From G965267335 sp965267335 (lineage in GTDB: Bacteria > Bacteroidota > Bacteroidia > Cytophagales > JAAEPT01), in assembly GCA_965267335.1 (NCBI GenBank), contig OZ253953.1:992001-1056000 (forward strand): a DNA stretch of 64,000 nucleotides, given 5' to 3'. A model generated the notes under the pieces. The model had not been told where the DNA came from, made no database searches, and was given only the letters and a program-made list of their open reading frames with translations. The position numbers and the translations under genes were made by a program. This document shows positions 19,301-24,996 of the stretch, in pieces. Every line of letters starts with the position of its first letter. Within the stretch, counting starts at the first letter, position 1.

Positions 19301-21692
19301 GTCCTCTTCAGGAACTGGTGGTTTTTCTAATATTAATGATCTAAACTCCAGCTATTTTCCTACCGCTACGGATAAGTCACAAGGTACAATCATTTTGACC
19401 TTGGAATCCACAGCAAACGGAACTTGCCTCGCTGAAGAAGAGTCCGTGGTAATTACTTTTACTCCGGAGCCTACAACTAATGCCGGGTCAGACTATTCAA
19501 TTTGTGAAGATGTAGATACCATATATTTAGCAGGTCAGGTAACTGTCGCAACGGGAGCTGATTGGTCTAGTCCAGGCGGGGGTACGTTTAGCCCTTCAGT
19601 TTCTACTTTGAATGCATTTTATATTCCGGACAATTCTGACAGATCAAATGGTTTTCTGAGTTTCTCACTTACAAGTACTGGAAATGGGTTGTGCAATCCA
19701 GTCACCGATGATCTCTTTATTACATTTACACCGGCACCGACAGTTGACGCAGGCCCGGATTTAGAAGTCTGTTCAAATAATCCACAAACTAACCTCAATG
19801 GAACAGTTTCTGTAGCTACCGGAGGAATATGGTCTGGTGGGTCGGGAGTTTTTACCGGTGGAGCTAATCAACTGAATGTAGCCTATACGCCTACTACTTC
19901 TGAAATATCAGGAGACTCTTTATACCTAACACTAACAAGTACAGGAAATGGTACTTGTAAGGCTCAGTCTGATAGTATGCAAATAGTATTTACCCCGGCT
20001 CCAGTAGTGACAATTGACTCAACAGGAGTTTGTGGAGAAGCAATAGAAGTGCAGCTAAACGGAACCGTTATCAATGCGGGGGGAGGACTCTGGTCTTCAA
20101 CCGGGGCCGGTGCATTTTCACCTTCAACTTCATCGTTGGGTGCCAGTTACTTCCCTACTTCGACCGACTACGCTAACGGATTTGTTTCTGTCGTTCTTAG
20201 TTCAATGAGTAATGGAAATTGTCTTGCAGAAAGTGACAATTTCAACATAGTATTCAATCCAGAGCCCGTGGCTGATGCAGGATCTGATCAGCTAATATGT
20301 ACAGGAACTTCAACGAACTTACTAGCGACTTCTCAGGCAAATGTATCTTATAATTGGTTCACCACCGATGGGGTGCCGTTCTCAAGTAACTCATTGACAA
20401 CCGTTACAGCCAATACCGACACACTTTTCGTGCTTTCTGTTACCGATGGAATAGGTTGTACTACCTACGATACAGTGTTAGTCAGAGTAGAAGATCGGCC
20501 AGAGTTCAATATGGCAGACTATCAGTGTTTTGAAGACTCTTTGATAATTAATTCAATTGTTTCGAACATACCCCCCGTAATTGGAGGGTTCCAGTGGTTC
20601 AGAAATGATACATTAATTTCTGGAGAAACAGATAGCACTTTGCTGGCAGATGTTGCGGGTATTCATGTTGTTTCATACTCATTTGCTAATTGTAATGTGA
20701 CGGATACTACTGAAGTTGTGCCTCTACCGATAGTGAGGGGTGATAGTATATTTACTTGTGAAGGTGCCAATACGACATTAGAGACAGATACGATTGAAGG
20801 GGCAGTTTATGATTGGATCAATCAGGGTGTTGTTCTTCAATCCGGCTCACAGAACACATTCGTATTTTCCGTAACGAGCACTGATACGGTGATTGTACAA
20901 GCTACTGATACTTTGGGGTGTGTCGGTTCAGACTCATTTTATGTGATACCAGTTCCACCACCCGATTTTAATACATTTGATACGACAGTATGTTCAAATA
21001 TCACATTGATTATTAATGGTAATCCAAATAATGTTATCGATTCGGCTGCATCAACATTTATCTGGTACCGCGATGGGGTCTTACTTCATGATAGCAGCTC
21101 AATTGTGATAGCAGATGTACCAGGTACTTATGTGATCACTTATGAGCTTGGTGAGTGTTCAGTAAATGATACATCGGTAATCGCCCATATTCCTGCACCA
21201 ACGCCTCAAATAGAAAGAGAAGTGAAGTACTGTGATGAGACAGACAACACAGTAACAATTAGTGGAGATCCTTCATATACTATATTCTGGTCAGGCTTTT
21301 TTAGTTCTCAGGTAAGCCAACAGGCGGATACGGCAGGGATGTATTATTTGACTCACACTAGTACAAATGGTTGCCAGTCATCAGATAGTATTGAAGTAAG
21401 AGATGTTTGCCCCCCAAGACTTTTTGTGCCTGATGGAATGATTGTAAATGGTGGAACTACACATGGTATGGGGGTTACAGGGGCTCATTTTGTTAATTAT
21501 AATTTGACTATATTTAATCGATGGGGAGAAGTTATCTTCCATAGTACTGACCCTCATGAAGTATGGGACGGATATTACCTTGGGGAACCCATGCCGTCTG
21601 GAGTATATGCTTATATTGTTACCTATGAAGGTGATGAAGAAGAATTTAAAGGACCTTATTCCCAAGAGGGTAGCATAACAGTTGTACGTTAA
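10398..21692 (+). CDS. Giant repeat adhesin-like surface protein with T9SS type B sorting domain
   Basis: The protein has 3764 residues. A Sec signal peptide (MRKIIRGLLVAVIGLVAG, cleavage near SFA-EG) and a unique N-terminal region of about 440 residues come first. Then come 32 tandem Ig-like repeats of about 88 residues (about 464-3290), five more diverged Ig-like modules, and a CHU_C/gliding-associated C-terminal domain (about 3670-3764; FNRWGEVIFHS, WDGYYLG, PSGVYAYIV). That tail marks a type B T9SS substrate of the SprB/RemA kind, meaning a surface adhesin that may be moved by the gliding machinery. Each repeat has a D-x-x-x-C start, a GGxWxxxGxGxF core and a TTGNGxC end, so each probably carries one disulfide. 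No enzyme domain is visible. The usual NGDGxND loop of the tail is degenerate. Confidence 0.92.
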   Translation: MRKIIRGLLVAVIGLVAGINHSFAEGTKQLRPDAADWGDLQIFDRGRPFMTYGCAEEDRLHIHVCQLGEKIYYGFRQDNNDVYYRIRDPLGNIVVDNGAGAGLPVPQVGEQGFIDTYNEAVTGPLQVAGAGGYDALLYTPTMVGDYYIEFNPRDSVNINNVKRVFKFFDITVTDASDIPINGRLWSREWDVQCNGGANRFRGTFFIYADDGIVTSVDLNGLQPYGFTVAANENGLMNTGNIDVDRQSQNGNINFPQYKIFLNDPDSNCYPTGTFGELTAPSFVTGCGESLCINIEVDKTGTVEIMLDLNGTQGYQPGTEDVIITADVVVGLNCVPWNGRNGLGTPVANQQFISMEVNYFNGLTHIPLFDIENNDRGYIVRQIRPAGPRPPVFWDDSQLPGGTQEINNGCLDSTGCHLWPSGNFGNDRTINTWWYANVVRDSAFFEYDSANVADANVLNGSSGSNDTVLCDGATSIDLNGGVVNATGGEWTGSGGAFDNDTSLTTTYTFSAGEISAGEATLILTTTGNGDCPLDRDTMVVTLAPVPTVNAGPDDFVCANNANMNFNGSMSGGLSSSWSGQGGVFAPNNTNLNITYTPSANEISAGITFLTLCAQGHSSCPQSCDTVLGLITPAPVVDAGADQIVCANGEILITGANGGTASNVMWTGGDGSFSPGANVINPTYTPGSNDISSGSVTLTLTGTLAGCNPVTDNMILTVTPAPTVYAGADVNRCENRPDYRIDDASYTVATGITWTTSGTGTFNNPNRDNPTYRPSDDDIAQGILGTDVIITATTTGNGICNAVSDSLVYSFREAPVVDAGVDQTVCENNATVQLNGTTNWTDIRWQSSDGSFIPNRRSLTPQYVPSATEIAAGSMYLVMQSHNEQGCRRERDTINITFSPAPVVDAGPDRVVCSNAPTATLSGSVTIATGGQWSGGNGTHSDINDLNESYTLSSTELSAGIVNLTLTSTGNADCNAETDQVTITVDPDPEANAGPDQVVCENNPEITLAGLVQNATGGTWSAGAGTFAPGATDLGATYTPTQAEINSGSVTFTLTTTGNGNCGAETDQMVASFSSAPTADAGADEVLCANNANLFLNGTLLDGTIIAASGGVWSTTGTGTFTPSASDLNANYVPSQADTGAGSVILILETTGNGNCLPETDSVTLSYTTAPGVDAGPDQSVCEDNPQANLNGTVTVSTGGIWTGGNGTFNPNDTTLSTAYIPTGTEIDNGFATLTLTSTGNGDCNAEDDNILITITPRPEVNAGPNQSVCGATTIINLNGSVSNATGGVWTTSGTGTFSANDSTLNAQYMATSADIASGSVTLTLTSTGNGLCNPVTDQMTITFTPIPQVDAGSDEIVCTNSFPIQLDASGGAGQWSGGSGTFTPNQFTLNATYQPSAAEITAGTVGPLSYCTFVSPGCPSICDDVSFTIPTGPSVNAGPDQNVCAEGQSINLAATFSNATGIQWATQGSGSFSDLFDENATYDYSNADINNGSIRLIITTTGNGSCEAEKDTVDISITPGVLVNAGPDQTFCASADSANLSGIVVNATGGQWTSLGSGVFDPSNTDLSGKYAFSGADITAGQVRIVLESTGNGICTVQRDTVTFTFQPEPVADPGTDHVVCKDTNNIPLSGTITNALGGDWSSNGTGYFAPNASTLNTSYFPSSADTNAGSVTIYLVSTGNGQCAADIDSLEISFTPIPEVSAGNDVTICEDAGSLNLTGLISIATGGVWSTTGTGTFSNPNDLNATYTPSALDINNGVVGLNLETTGNGDCQTYDDNIILTITPAPTADAGIDQVICDDIDTTNIFGQITIAPGARWFSSGSGVFDPDSLSLLTSYVPSVADKSSLSVDLYLETTNNGLCNPAVDTLNITFTPLPVVDAGPDQTVCEDTSAVQLSGTVTNATGSEWRSAGSGVFSPSINDLNATYTPSASDIDSGSVVIYLESTGNGACSPVIDSMVITINPAPSVDAGLNQFVCSNADSLQLDGSYTISGGVQWTTSGTGTFSPSDTDTNAVYIPSTVDDNVGFVVLTLTTTGNGLCNAVTNQMSISITEAPETDAGSDQTVCASNSFVSLNGSINPGYGYSWSGGSGTFFSNSTNASPDYYPTTAEKTSGLVNLILSSTGGNGICPMESDTVSLNFDAIPEVLAGADTSMCDNQSNISVSGTFGNAGGIVWTTSDSGSFSPSITSSVISYFPSPAALQSDSVVLTISTTGNGTCPIASDTIVIFIDEEPVVSAGPDQTLCSDFDGAQLDGTITNAGGAYWSSSGGGNFVADSTTIDAIYNASASDLIFGAVNLTLTSTGNGSCSAVTDVMRITIDTEPTVDAGDDKLVCTSADTINLTGVITNAGGGFWDVFGSGTFVPDNNSAAVQYVPSAADIAGDSLLMSLVTTGTGACNPIEDRVTIYFVDSSFVNAGVDQIVCTNDYPAILGANGSVGYWHNGSGTYSPDTLAQNAHYTPSGAEEAAGFVDLIYTSFDDGTCPVVSDTVRVNIQNGPEVDAGADITICADTSGIQLSPVFSNASGLGWTSAGSGIFTPDTATANAIYVPSAQDISDSVVTIRVETTGNGSCSSDFDQLILYINPAPTISVGADQLLCADVPTIGVSGQVNNAGGILWTSTGTGSFDNNTMTATNYNVTGADTTAGSIEIIGESTGNGLCRTVYDTIVIDYQSVPEVSITSPLSVCEDTSAVPLTYSFSNSSGVLLSSTGGGVFTPGSTDPAASYELSVSDTANGFARIRIETTGNGVCSSAVDTIEINIDEVPTINVGPDQEICSTSNTVNLSASFGNTTGMTWSTSGSGNFGSLTNSTTTYNLSTADLASGFLTLTGTSNTNGACGSVTDFMTIDVTPAPTANAGPDNTVCANDSVVELNGSVNVVGVGSWTTSGSGTFDPSNTTLSTDYIPSSADVSAGVVELYLTSMANGVCAADRDTMQLFIMPRPVVNPGPDETYCSDITSLSLAGSVMNAGGGEWSSSGTGGFSNINDLNSSYFPTATDKSQGTIILTLESTANGTCLAEEESVVITFTPEPTTNAGSDYSICEDVDTIYLAGQVTVATGADWSSPGGGTFSPSVSTLNAFYIPDNSDRSNGFLSFSLTSTGNGLCNPVTDDLFITFTPAPTVDAGPDLEVCSNNPQTNLNGTVSVATGGIWSGGSGVFTGGANQLNVAYTPTTSEISGDSLYLTLTSTGNGTCKAQSDSMQIVFTPAPVVTIDSTGVCGEAIEVQLNGTVINAGGGLWSSTGAGAFSPSTSSLGASYFPTSTDYANGFVSVVLSSMSNGNCLAESDNFNIVFNPEPVADAGSDQLICTGTSTNLLATSQANVSYNWFTTDGVPFSSNSLTTVTANTDTLFVLSVTDGIGCTTYDTVLVRVEDRPEFNMADYQCFEDSLIINSIVSNIPPVIGGFQWFRNDTLISGETDSTLLADVAGIHVVSYSFANCNVTDTTEVVPLPIVRGDSIFTCEGANTTLETDTIEGAVYDWINQGVVLQSGSQNTFVFSVTSTDTVIVQATDTLGCVGSDSFYVIPVPPPDFNTFDTTVCSNITLIINGNPNNVIDSAASTFIWYRDGVLLHDSSSIVIADVPGTYVITYELGECSVNDTSVIAHIPAPTPQIEREVKYCDETDNTVTISGDPSYTIFWSGFFSSQVSQQADTAGMYYLTHTSTNGCQSSDSIEVRDVCPPRLFVPDGMIVNGGTTHGMGVTGAHFVNYNLTIFNRWGEVIFHSTDPHEVWDGYYLGEPMPSGVYAYIVTYEGDEEEFKGPYSQEGSITVVR
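11788..20270 (+). repeat. 32 tandem ~265-bp coding repeats in the adhesin gene
   Basis: I count 32 consecutive units of 84-93 codons (mean about 88). Typical elements are VDAGPDQxVC, GGxWxxxGxGTFxP, NATYxPSxxDIxxG and LTSTGNGxC, and neighbours are joined by a short ITFTPAP-type linker. Units are clearly homologous in protein but diverged in DNA, so the array is old and not a recent slippage product. Units 2, 11 and 23 differ most at the second cysteine, and unit 26 lacks the AGxD start. Confidence 0.9.
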
Positions 21693-21700
21693 CCTAAGCT

Positions 21701-21859
21701 ATGATGAACGCAAAATTTATTAAAACCACCATAATACTATCATTACTGATAAGCTTTTCTGTTTCTCATATGTCCTGTAGCAAATCAGCTTGTGGTACAA
21801 AAACTGAGAAAAAGAAAAAGATGAAATCACTAAAAAAGAATCCCCACTTTAAAATGTAA
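21701..21859 (+). CDS. Tiny lysine-rich lipoprotein
   Basis: A 52-codon frame begins 8 bp after the adhesin stop codon: MMNAKFIKTTIILSLLISF, then SHMSC, a weak lipobox, and a mature tail of about 28 residues with a lysine cluster (TEKKKKMKSLKKNP). Size, signal peptide and basic tail resemble the lipoprotein at 7122. Its place directly behind the adhesin suggests co-transcription and perhaps a role in adhesin export or anchoring, which is inference. It is short, so a chance frame cannot be fully excluded, but the signal peptide and spacing argue for a real gene. Confidence 0.55.
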   Translation: MMNAKFIKTTIILSLLISFSVSHMSCSKSACGTKTEKKKKMKSLKKNPHFKM

Positions 21860-21964
21860 CTTTTTGGCAACCACTTGCTTGAAAAGCTCGTATGATAACC
21901 TAATCAGGGTACCAATCTTCGCACACTAGAGGTATATAATATTGGTAATCTAAAGCAAGCAATT

Positions 21965-22372
21965 ATGTCCAAGCATTTTGAAGCTTTGTCTGGCTGGTAC
22001 AAACTTATGTATCCGGAAGACTGGCAATTTGAAGTTGATCCGGAGGGTCGATATAATTTTTACAATCCCAACATGGGAATTGGTGTTCTCAAAATTTCAT
22101 CATTTGTTGCCTCCGATGAGGAAAGAATCCTGGAGACAGATTTAAAAGAGCAATGTACACCTCCCCCTACCGAAAAAAGCCTTGAAAATAGCGTGTACTT
22201 CGCGAAAGAGTCTAAAGACAAGCAGTGTGATTTACACTTCTGGATTACTGAGTGGAAGCAGATAAAGCTATTTTGTACTTATACCGTTGACAAGTTCATG
22301 GCAAACGACTCAGCTGCCAGAGAAGAGTTGCACACAGTCAGTGATATTTTAAGTACGGTCAGATTCAATTAA
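21965..22372 (+). CDS. Hypothetical DUF3805-like protein
   Basis: This 135-residue cytoplasmic protein has no signal peptide or membrane segment. The pattern WYKLMYPEDWQFE, followed by FYNPNMGIGVLKISSF, resembles the DUF3805 group found in Bacteroidota, small alpha/beta proteins of unknown function. I assign this only tentatively. It contains three cysteines without a metal-binding spacing. It stands alone, 105 bp after the small lipoprotein and 60 bp before the Spy-like gene. Confidence 0.6.
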   Translation: MSKHFEALSGWYKLMYPEDWQFEVDPEGRYNFYNPNMGIGVLKISSFVASDEERILETDLKEQCTPPPTEKSLENSVYFAKESKDKQCDLHFWITEWKQIKLFCTYTVDKFMANDSAAREELHTVSDILSTVRFN

Positions 22373-22432
22373 ACCTTTTAAATTATTAGTTGTCAAAGAT
22401 GCAAATCAATGTTCAACTATAATTTTTTAGGA

Positions 22433-22831
22433 ATGAAAAAGTTTGCAATTATTATCTTCTGTTTCGTTGTATGCGCAGGAGTAGGTCTAGCGCAGGATGA
22501 AAAAGGTGATAAGGACAAAAAAACACCCGAAGAAAGGGCTGCTCATAGAACGGATAAGTTAACGGAAAAGCTTTCACTTAATGAGGAACAAAAGTCACAG
22601 GTCAGTGTGGCCACTATAGACCACTTTAAAAGTATGAAAGAAATGAAGAGTCGTATGAAGGCTCTTAAGGAGGAAATGAAAGCTGAACGTGATGCCTATG
22701 ACAGTAAAATTCAGTCCGTGCTTACTCAAGAGCAGCAGATCAAGTATGCGGAAATGAAGGAGGAAAGAAGGAAAAGAAATAAAGATTCTGGTAAAAGACC
22801 ACATCATCTCCCACATCCTGAAGAAGAGTAG
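22433..22831 (+). CDS. Spy/LTxxQ-like periplasmic protein
   Basis: The start is taken at the ATG at 22433 (MKKFAIIIFCFVVCAGVGLA), because the earlier ATG at 22409 would add eight residues before a complete signal peptide. The mature part (about 112 residues) is charged and helical. It carries two LTxxQ-type motifs: KLSLNEEQKSQV at about residue 47 and VLTQEQQIKYAEM at about 100. Spy/CpxP-like proteins act as periplasmic chaperones or envelope-stress sensors. The C-terminus ends in a His/Pro/Glu-rich tail (RPHHLPHPEEE) that might bind metal. A strong terminator follows. Confidence 0.75.
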   Translation: MKKFAIIIFCFVVCAGVGLAQDEKGDKDKKTPEERAAHRTDKLTEKLSLNEEQKSQVSVATIDHFKSMKEMKSRMKALKEEMKAERDAYDSKIQSVLTQEQQIKYAEMKEERRKRNKDSGKRPHHLPHPEEE

Positions 22832-22843
22832 ATGAAGGCGCTG

Positions 22844-22897
22844 TCTCAAAAGTCGTCATCCCCAAGCGAGTGATGACTTTTGAGATAGGTTTTTTTA
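22844..22897 (+). terminator. Intrinsic terminator of the Spy-like gene
   Basis: An 11-bp perfect stem (TCTCAAAAGTC / GACTTTTGAGA) with a 20-nt loop is followed after four bases by seven T residues. It begins 12 bp after the stop codon. Confidence 0.75.
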
Positions 22898-22929
22898 ATA
22901 TTTAGCTATAAGGTATCTTTTTATCAACA

Positions 22930-22947
22930 AGTTACGTATAAGTAACT
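22930..22947 (+). promoter_or_regulatory. Hairpin abutting a start codon
   Basis: A 6-bp inverted repeat (AGTTAC, GTATAA loop, GTAACT) ends at the base just before the ATG at 22948. In RNA it would place a small hairpin on the ribosome-binding region, or it could be an operator. Confidence 0.35.
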
Positions 22948-23535
22948 ATGGAAAAGTCCCTTAAAACTTCGTTTTGGGGAGTACTCGTCCTGCACATTGT
23001 TGGTTTACTCCTTGTATCAATTGCCTATCTGTTCATGCCGCAGGACCAGATTGCAGATGGCGCTATTATTGAACTACTGAATGTAGGTATCAGTTTGTCA
23101 CTATTTATTGCCTTTTTATGGCAGTTTTTGGTGGTACGAGAATTTCTGGCCAGAACACAAAATCATATGCCGCTTCATTATTTGAATATGGCCCTGATAC
23201 TTGGCACCTTCTTGTTTTTTACTATACTTCATATATCGAAGCTTCTGGATAGGGATTTGGATAATTGCAAATTGCTCTTCGAACCAGATGCCAATTGGAC
23301 CTATGTGCTTTTCATAATAGCACTTATCCATTCGACTTTGACTTATCTATTGAATTTACAGTTGGTAGCATCCAAGATTAAGACAATTAGAGACTTAAGT
23401 TCTAGAAAATCTTTTTACAAAACATATCAGAATCCGTTGGTAAACACAGTGATAGGTATTGGTATTTTTGTGGGTGCTGTTGCGATTGCAGGTTATTTAC
23501 AAACTTCGATTTCACACCTTATGGCTTCGGTTTAG
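22948..23535 (+). CDS. Five-helix integral membrane protein, function unknown
   Basis: The 195-residue protein has five clear hydrophobic segments: about residues 9-30, 42-70, 78-100, 112-138 and 168-190. Short charged loops separate them, and one loop near residues 100-110 is rich in Asp and Leu. No known family motif is recognised. It lies between the Spy-like gene (behind a terminator) and the sigma/Rrf2 pair. It may be a separate unit, because the operator-like repeat of the sigma gene follows its stop codon. Confidence 0.7.
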   Translation: MEKSLKTSFWGVLVLHIVGLLLVSIAYLFMPQDQIADGAIIELLNVGISLSLFIAFLWQFLVVREFLARTQNHMPLHYLNMALILGTFLFFTILHISKLLDRDLDNCKLLFEPDANWTYVLFIIALIHSTLTYLLNLQLVASKIKTIRDLSSRKSFYKTYQNPLVNTVIGIGIFVGAVAIAGYLQTSISHLMASV

Positions 23536-23563
23536 CAGGAACTTTTATACTGTATAAAAAAGT

Positions 23564-23589
23564 ATACATTAAACTTGACTTTAATGTAT
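23564..23589 (+). promoter_or_regulatory. Perfect 26-bp inverted repeat, candidate operator of the sigma/Rrf2 operon
   Basis: The arms ATACATTAAA and TTTAATGTAT are perfect 10-bp inverted repeats with a 6-bp spacer, centred about 60 bp upstream of the sigma factor start. A shorter palindrome (TATACTGTATA, 23546-23556) stands beside it. The AT-rich arms and the location fit an operator for a dimeric winged-helix protein. The Rrf2 protein encoded two genes on is the obvious candidate; this is inference. Confidence 0.5.
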
Positions 23590-23635
23590 GATATGATTTA
23601 CTTGCTTCAATATTATTTTGAAAAGGAGGTAAATT

Positions 23636-24208
23636 ATGATCACAAACGAAGCAAATAATCTAAAGAACCGTATAGGTTTTGATAAGGACTTGTTTTTTGA
23701 GTCGGAGTTTATGCAGCATTCTGACGCAGCATACAATTATGCGTTAAGTTTGTGTAAGGATACTCATAAAGCAGAGGATTTACTTCAGGAAACCTATTTG
23801 AAAGCATACAAGTATATGTATCATTTCGAGGAGGGTACGAATAGCAAAGCATGGTTATTTAGAATTTTGTATAACACATTTGTTAACGACTATCGAAGAA
23901 ACTCAAAAATTCCTTATCACGAGGATGTTGACGAAGCTATCAAGGTAAAAGGTAATCAAATGTCAACCGATGGTTTTCTCGTGGAAGTACTTGATAATGG
24001 GGTAGGTGATGAGGTGAATGGTGCACTGAATGATCTTTCTCCGGAGTTGCGCAGAATTGTTATACTGAAGGACTTGGAAGGTTTTAAGTACCACGAAATT
24101 GCCAAAATAATGGATATACCGTTGGGTACTGTGAAGTCCTGGCTTTTCAAAGCAAGACAACAATTGAAAACCAGCTTGAAAACTTATGCGTATAGTAGGG
24201 TAAACTGA
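23636..24208 (+). CDS. ECF-type RNA polymerase sigma factor
   Basis: The 190-residue protein has region 2 at about residues 20-90 (AEDLLQETYLKAYKYM, then NSKAWLFRILYNTFVNDYRR) and region 4 at about 125-185 (LSPELRRIVILKDLEGFKY, with IPLGTVKSWLFKARQQL). This is the ECF/sigma-70 family. No anti-sigma factor follows; instead an Rrf2 regulator starts one base after the stop. A strong Shine-Dalgarno sequence (AAAGGAGGT, 23622-23630) precedes the ATG, which is unusual for this phylum and may mean high or special translation. The target promoters are unknown. Confidence 0.9.
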   Translation: MITNEANNLKNRIGFDKDLFFESEFMQHSDAAYNYALSLCKDTHKAEDLLQETYLKAYKYMYHFEEGTNSKAWLFRILYNTFVNDYRRNSKIPYHEDVDEAIKVKGNQMSTDGFLVEVLDNGVGDEVNGALNDLSPELRRIVILKDLEGFKYHEIAKIMDIPLGTVKSWLFKARQQLKTSLKTYAYSRVN

Positions 24209-24209
24209 T

Positions 24210-24668
24210 ATGAAAATTTCAGCACAAGAAGAACATGGATTACGTATCCTCATTGAAATTGCAAGGAGGGGAGGTATGACTATTGCTGAAATCAGTGAAA
24301 ACGAAGGCATAACAACTGCTAACGCGGGCAAGATATGTAGAATTCTGCGACTTGAAGGGTTTATAAAAAGTACCCGAGGACATCAGGGAGGTTATGAGCT
24401 TGCTCATAAACCAGAGGAAATCAATCTGAAAGACCTGCTTTACAGCTTAGGTGGTCCATTGTATTGTGAGAACTATTGTGAGCGATTCACCGGAGAGAAT
24501 AAAATCTGCTCGAATTCCACGGATTGTTCTATTCGGTCGCTCTGGAAAATCATACAATGCAGTGTCGATGATGTACTCAGTAAGTTGACCTTACGAGATA
24601 TGCTGGGTAAAGAAAAAAAGGTCTTCGAAGGTATTTGTCAGCTCACTGATTTTAATAAGCTTACCTGA
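24210..24668 (+). CDS. Rrf2-family transcriptional regulator, probably iron-sulfur binding
   Basis: The 152-residue protein has the Rrf2 winged-helix domain (MKISAQEEHGLRILIEIAR, and TRGHQGGYEL in the wing). The sensory region has four cysteines within 23 residues (C-x3-C-x10-C-x5-C: CENYC, then KIC, then DC). IscR, NsrR and RsrR hold a [2Fe-2S] or [4Fe-4S] cluster in this region with three cysteines, so redox, nitric oxide or iron sensing is likely. The start is one base after the sigma factor stop, so translation is coupled. A joint stress circuit with autoregulation at the upstream inverted repeat is inferred. Confidence 0.88.
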   Translation: MKISAQEEHGLRILIEIARRGGMTIAEISENEGITTANAGKICRILRLEGFIKSTRGHQGGYELAHKPEEINLKDLLYSLGGPLYCENYCERFTGENKICSNSTDCSIRSLWKIIQCSVDDVLSKLTLRDMLGKEKKVFEGICQLTDFNKLT

Positions 24669-24833
24669 TCCGTTTCCACATTTTTAATTCTTTGTAAGCA
24701 AATCCCTTAGGGTTTAATTTATCCTAATACAGGGTCCTCTTAAATTTTCAAAATAACTCATGGAAGCCAGAACATACGAATGTCCGGAGCGTATAGATAT
24801 TCGAAAGTAATGCAAAGCTGGTAATTTGTACAT

Positions 24834-24875
24834 GGGTGAAAGAGAGTTATTATGACTCCTTTCGCCCTTTCTTTT
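24834..24875 (+). terminator. Terminator after the Rrf2 gene
   Basis: An approximately 13-bp stem (GGGTGAAAGAGAGT with ACTCCTTTCGCCC, one G-U pair and one bulge) is followed by TTTCTTTT. It lies between the Rrf2 gene and the oppositely oriented tRNA and may stop transcripts from the left. Otherwise the 24669-24833 gap shows nothing but an unsupported 16-codon frame. Confidence 0.6.
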
Positions 24876-24876
24876 G

Positions 24877-24948
24877 TAGCCCCGGCAAGAATCGAACTTG
24901 CATCTAAAGTTTAGGAAACTTCTATTCTATCCATTGAACTACGGGGCC
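24877..24948 (-). tRNA. tRNA-Arg (anticodon CCT)
   Basis: The minus strand folds into a 72-nt cloverleaf. The acceptor GGCCCCG pairs with CGGGGCT (the first pair is G-U), with discriminator A. There is a D arm beginning GTTCAATGGAT, and the anticodon stem GAAGT/ACTTT encloses the loop TTCCTAA, which gives anticodon CCT. The T arm contains GTTCGATTC. It decodes AGG. The CCA end is not encoded, as is common. Confidence 0.92.
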
Positions 24949-24996
24949 AATAACGGGCAGCAAAATTATTTATTTTACCCTATTATTTCAAATGAA

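Noticed and set aside
11788..20270. Regular repeats that could be mistaken for a CRISPR array or satellite DNA
   Set aside because: Units are about 265 bp, lie in frame in a protein-coding gene and are diverged. There are no short identical repeats with unique spacers and no cas genes.
24760..24810. A 16-codon frame between the Rrf2 gene and the tRNA
   Set aside because: No ribosome site, signal peptide or conservation that I can judge; too short to support.
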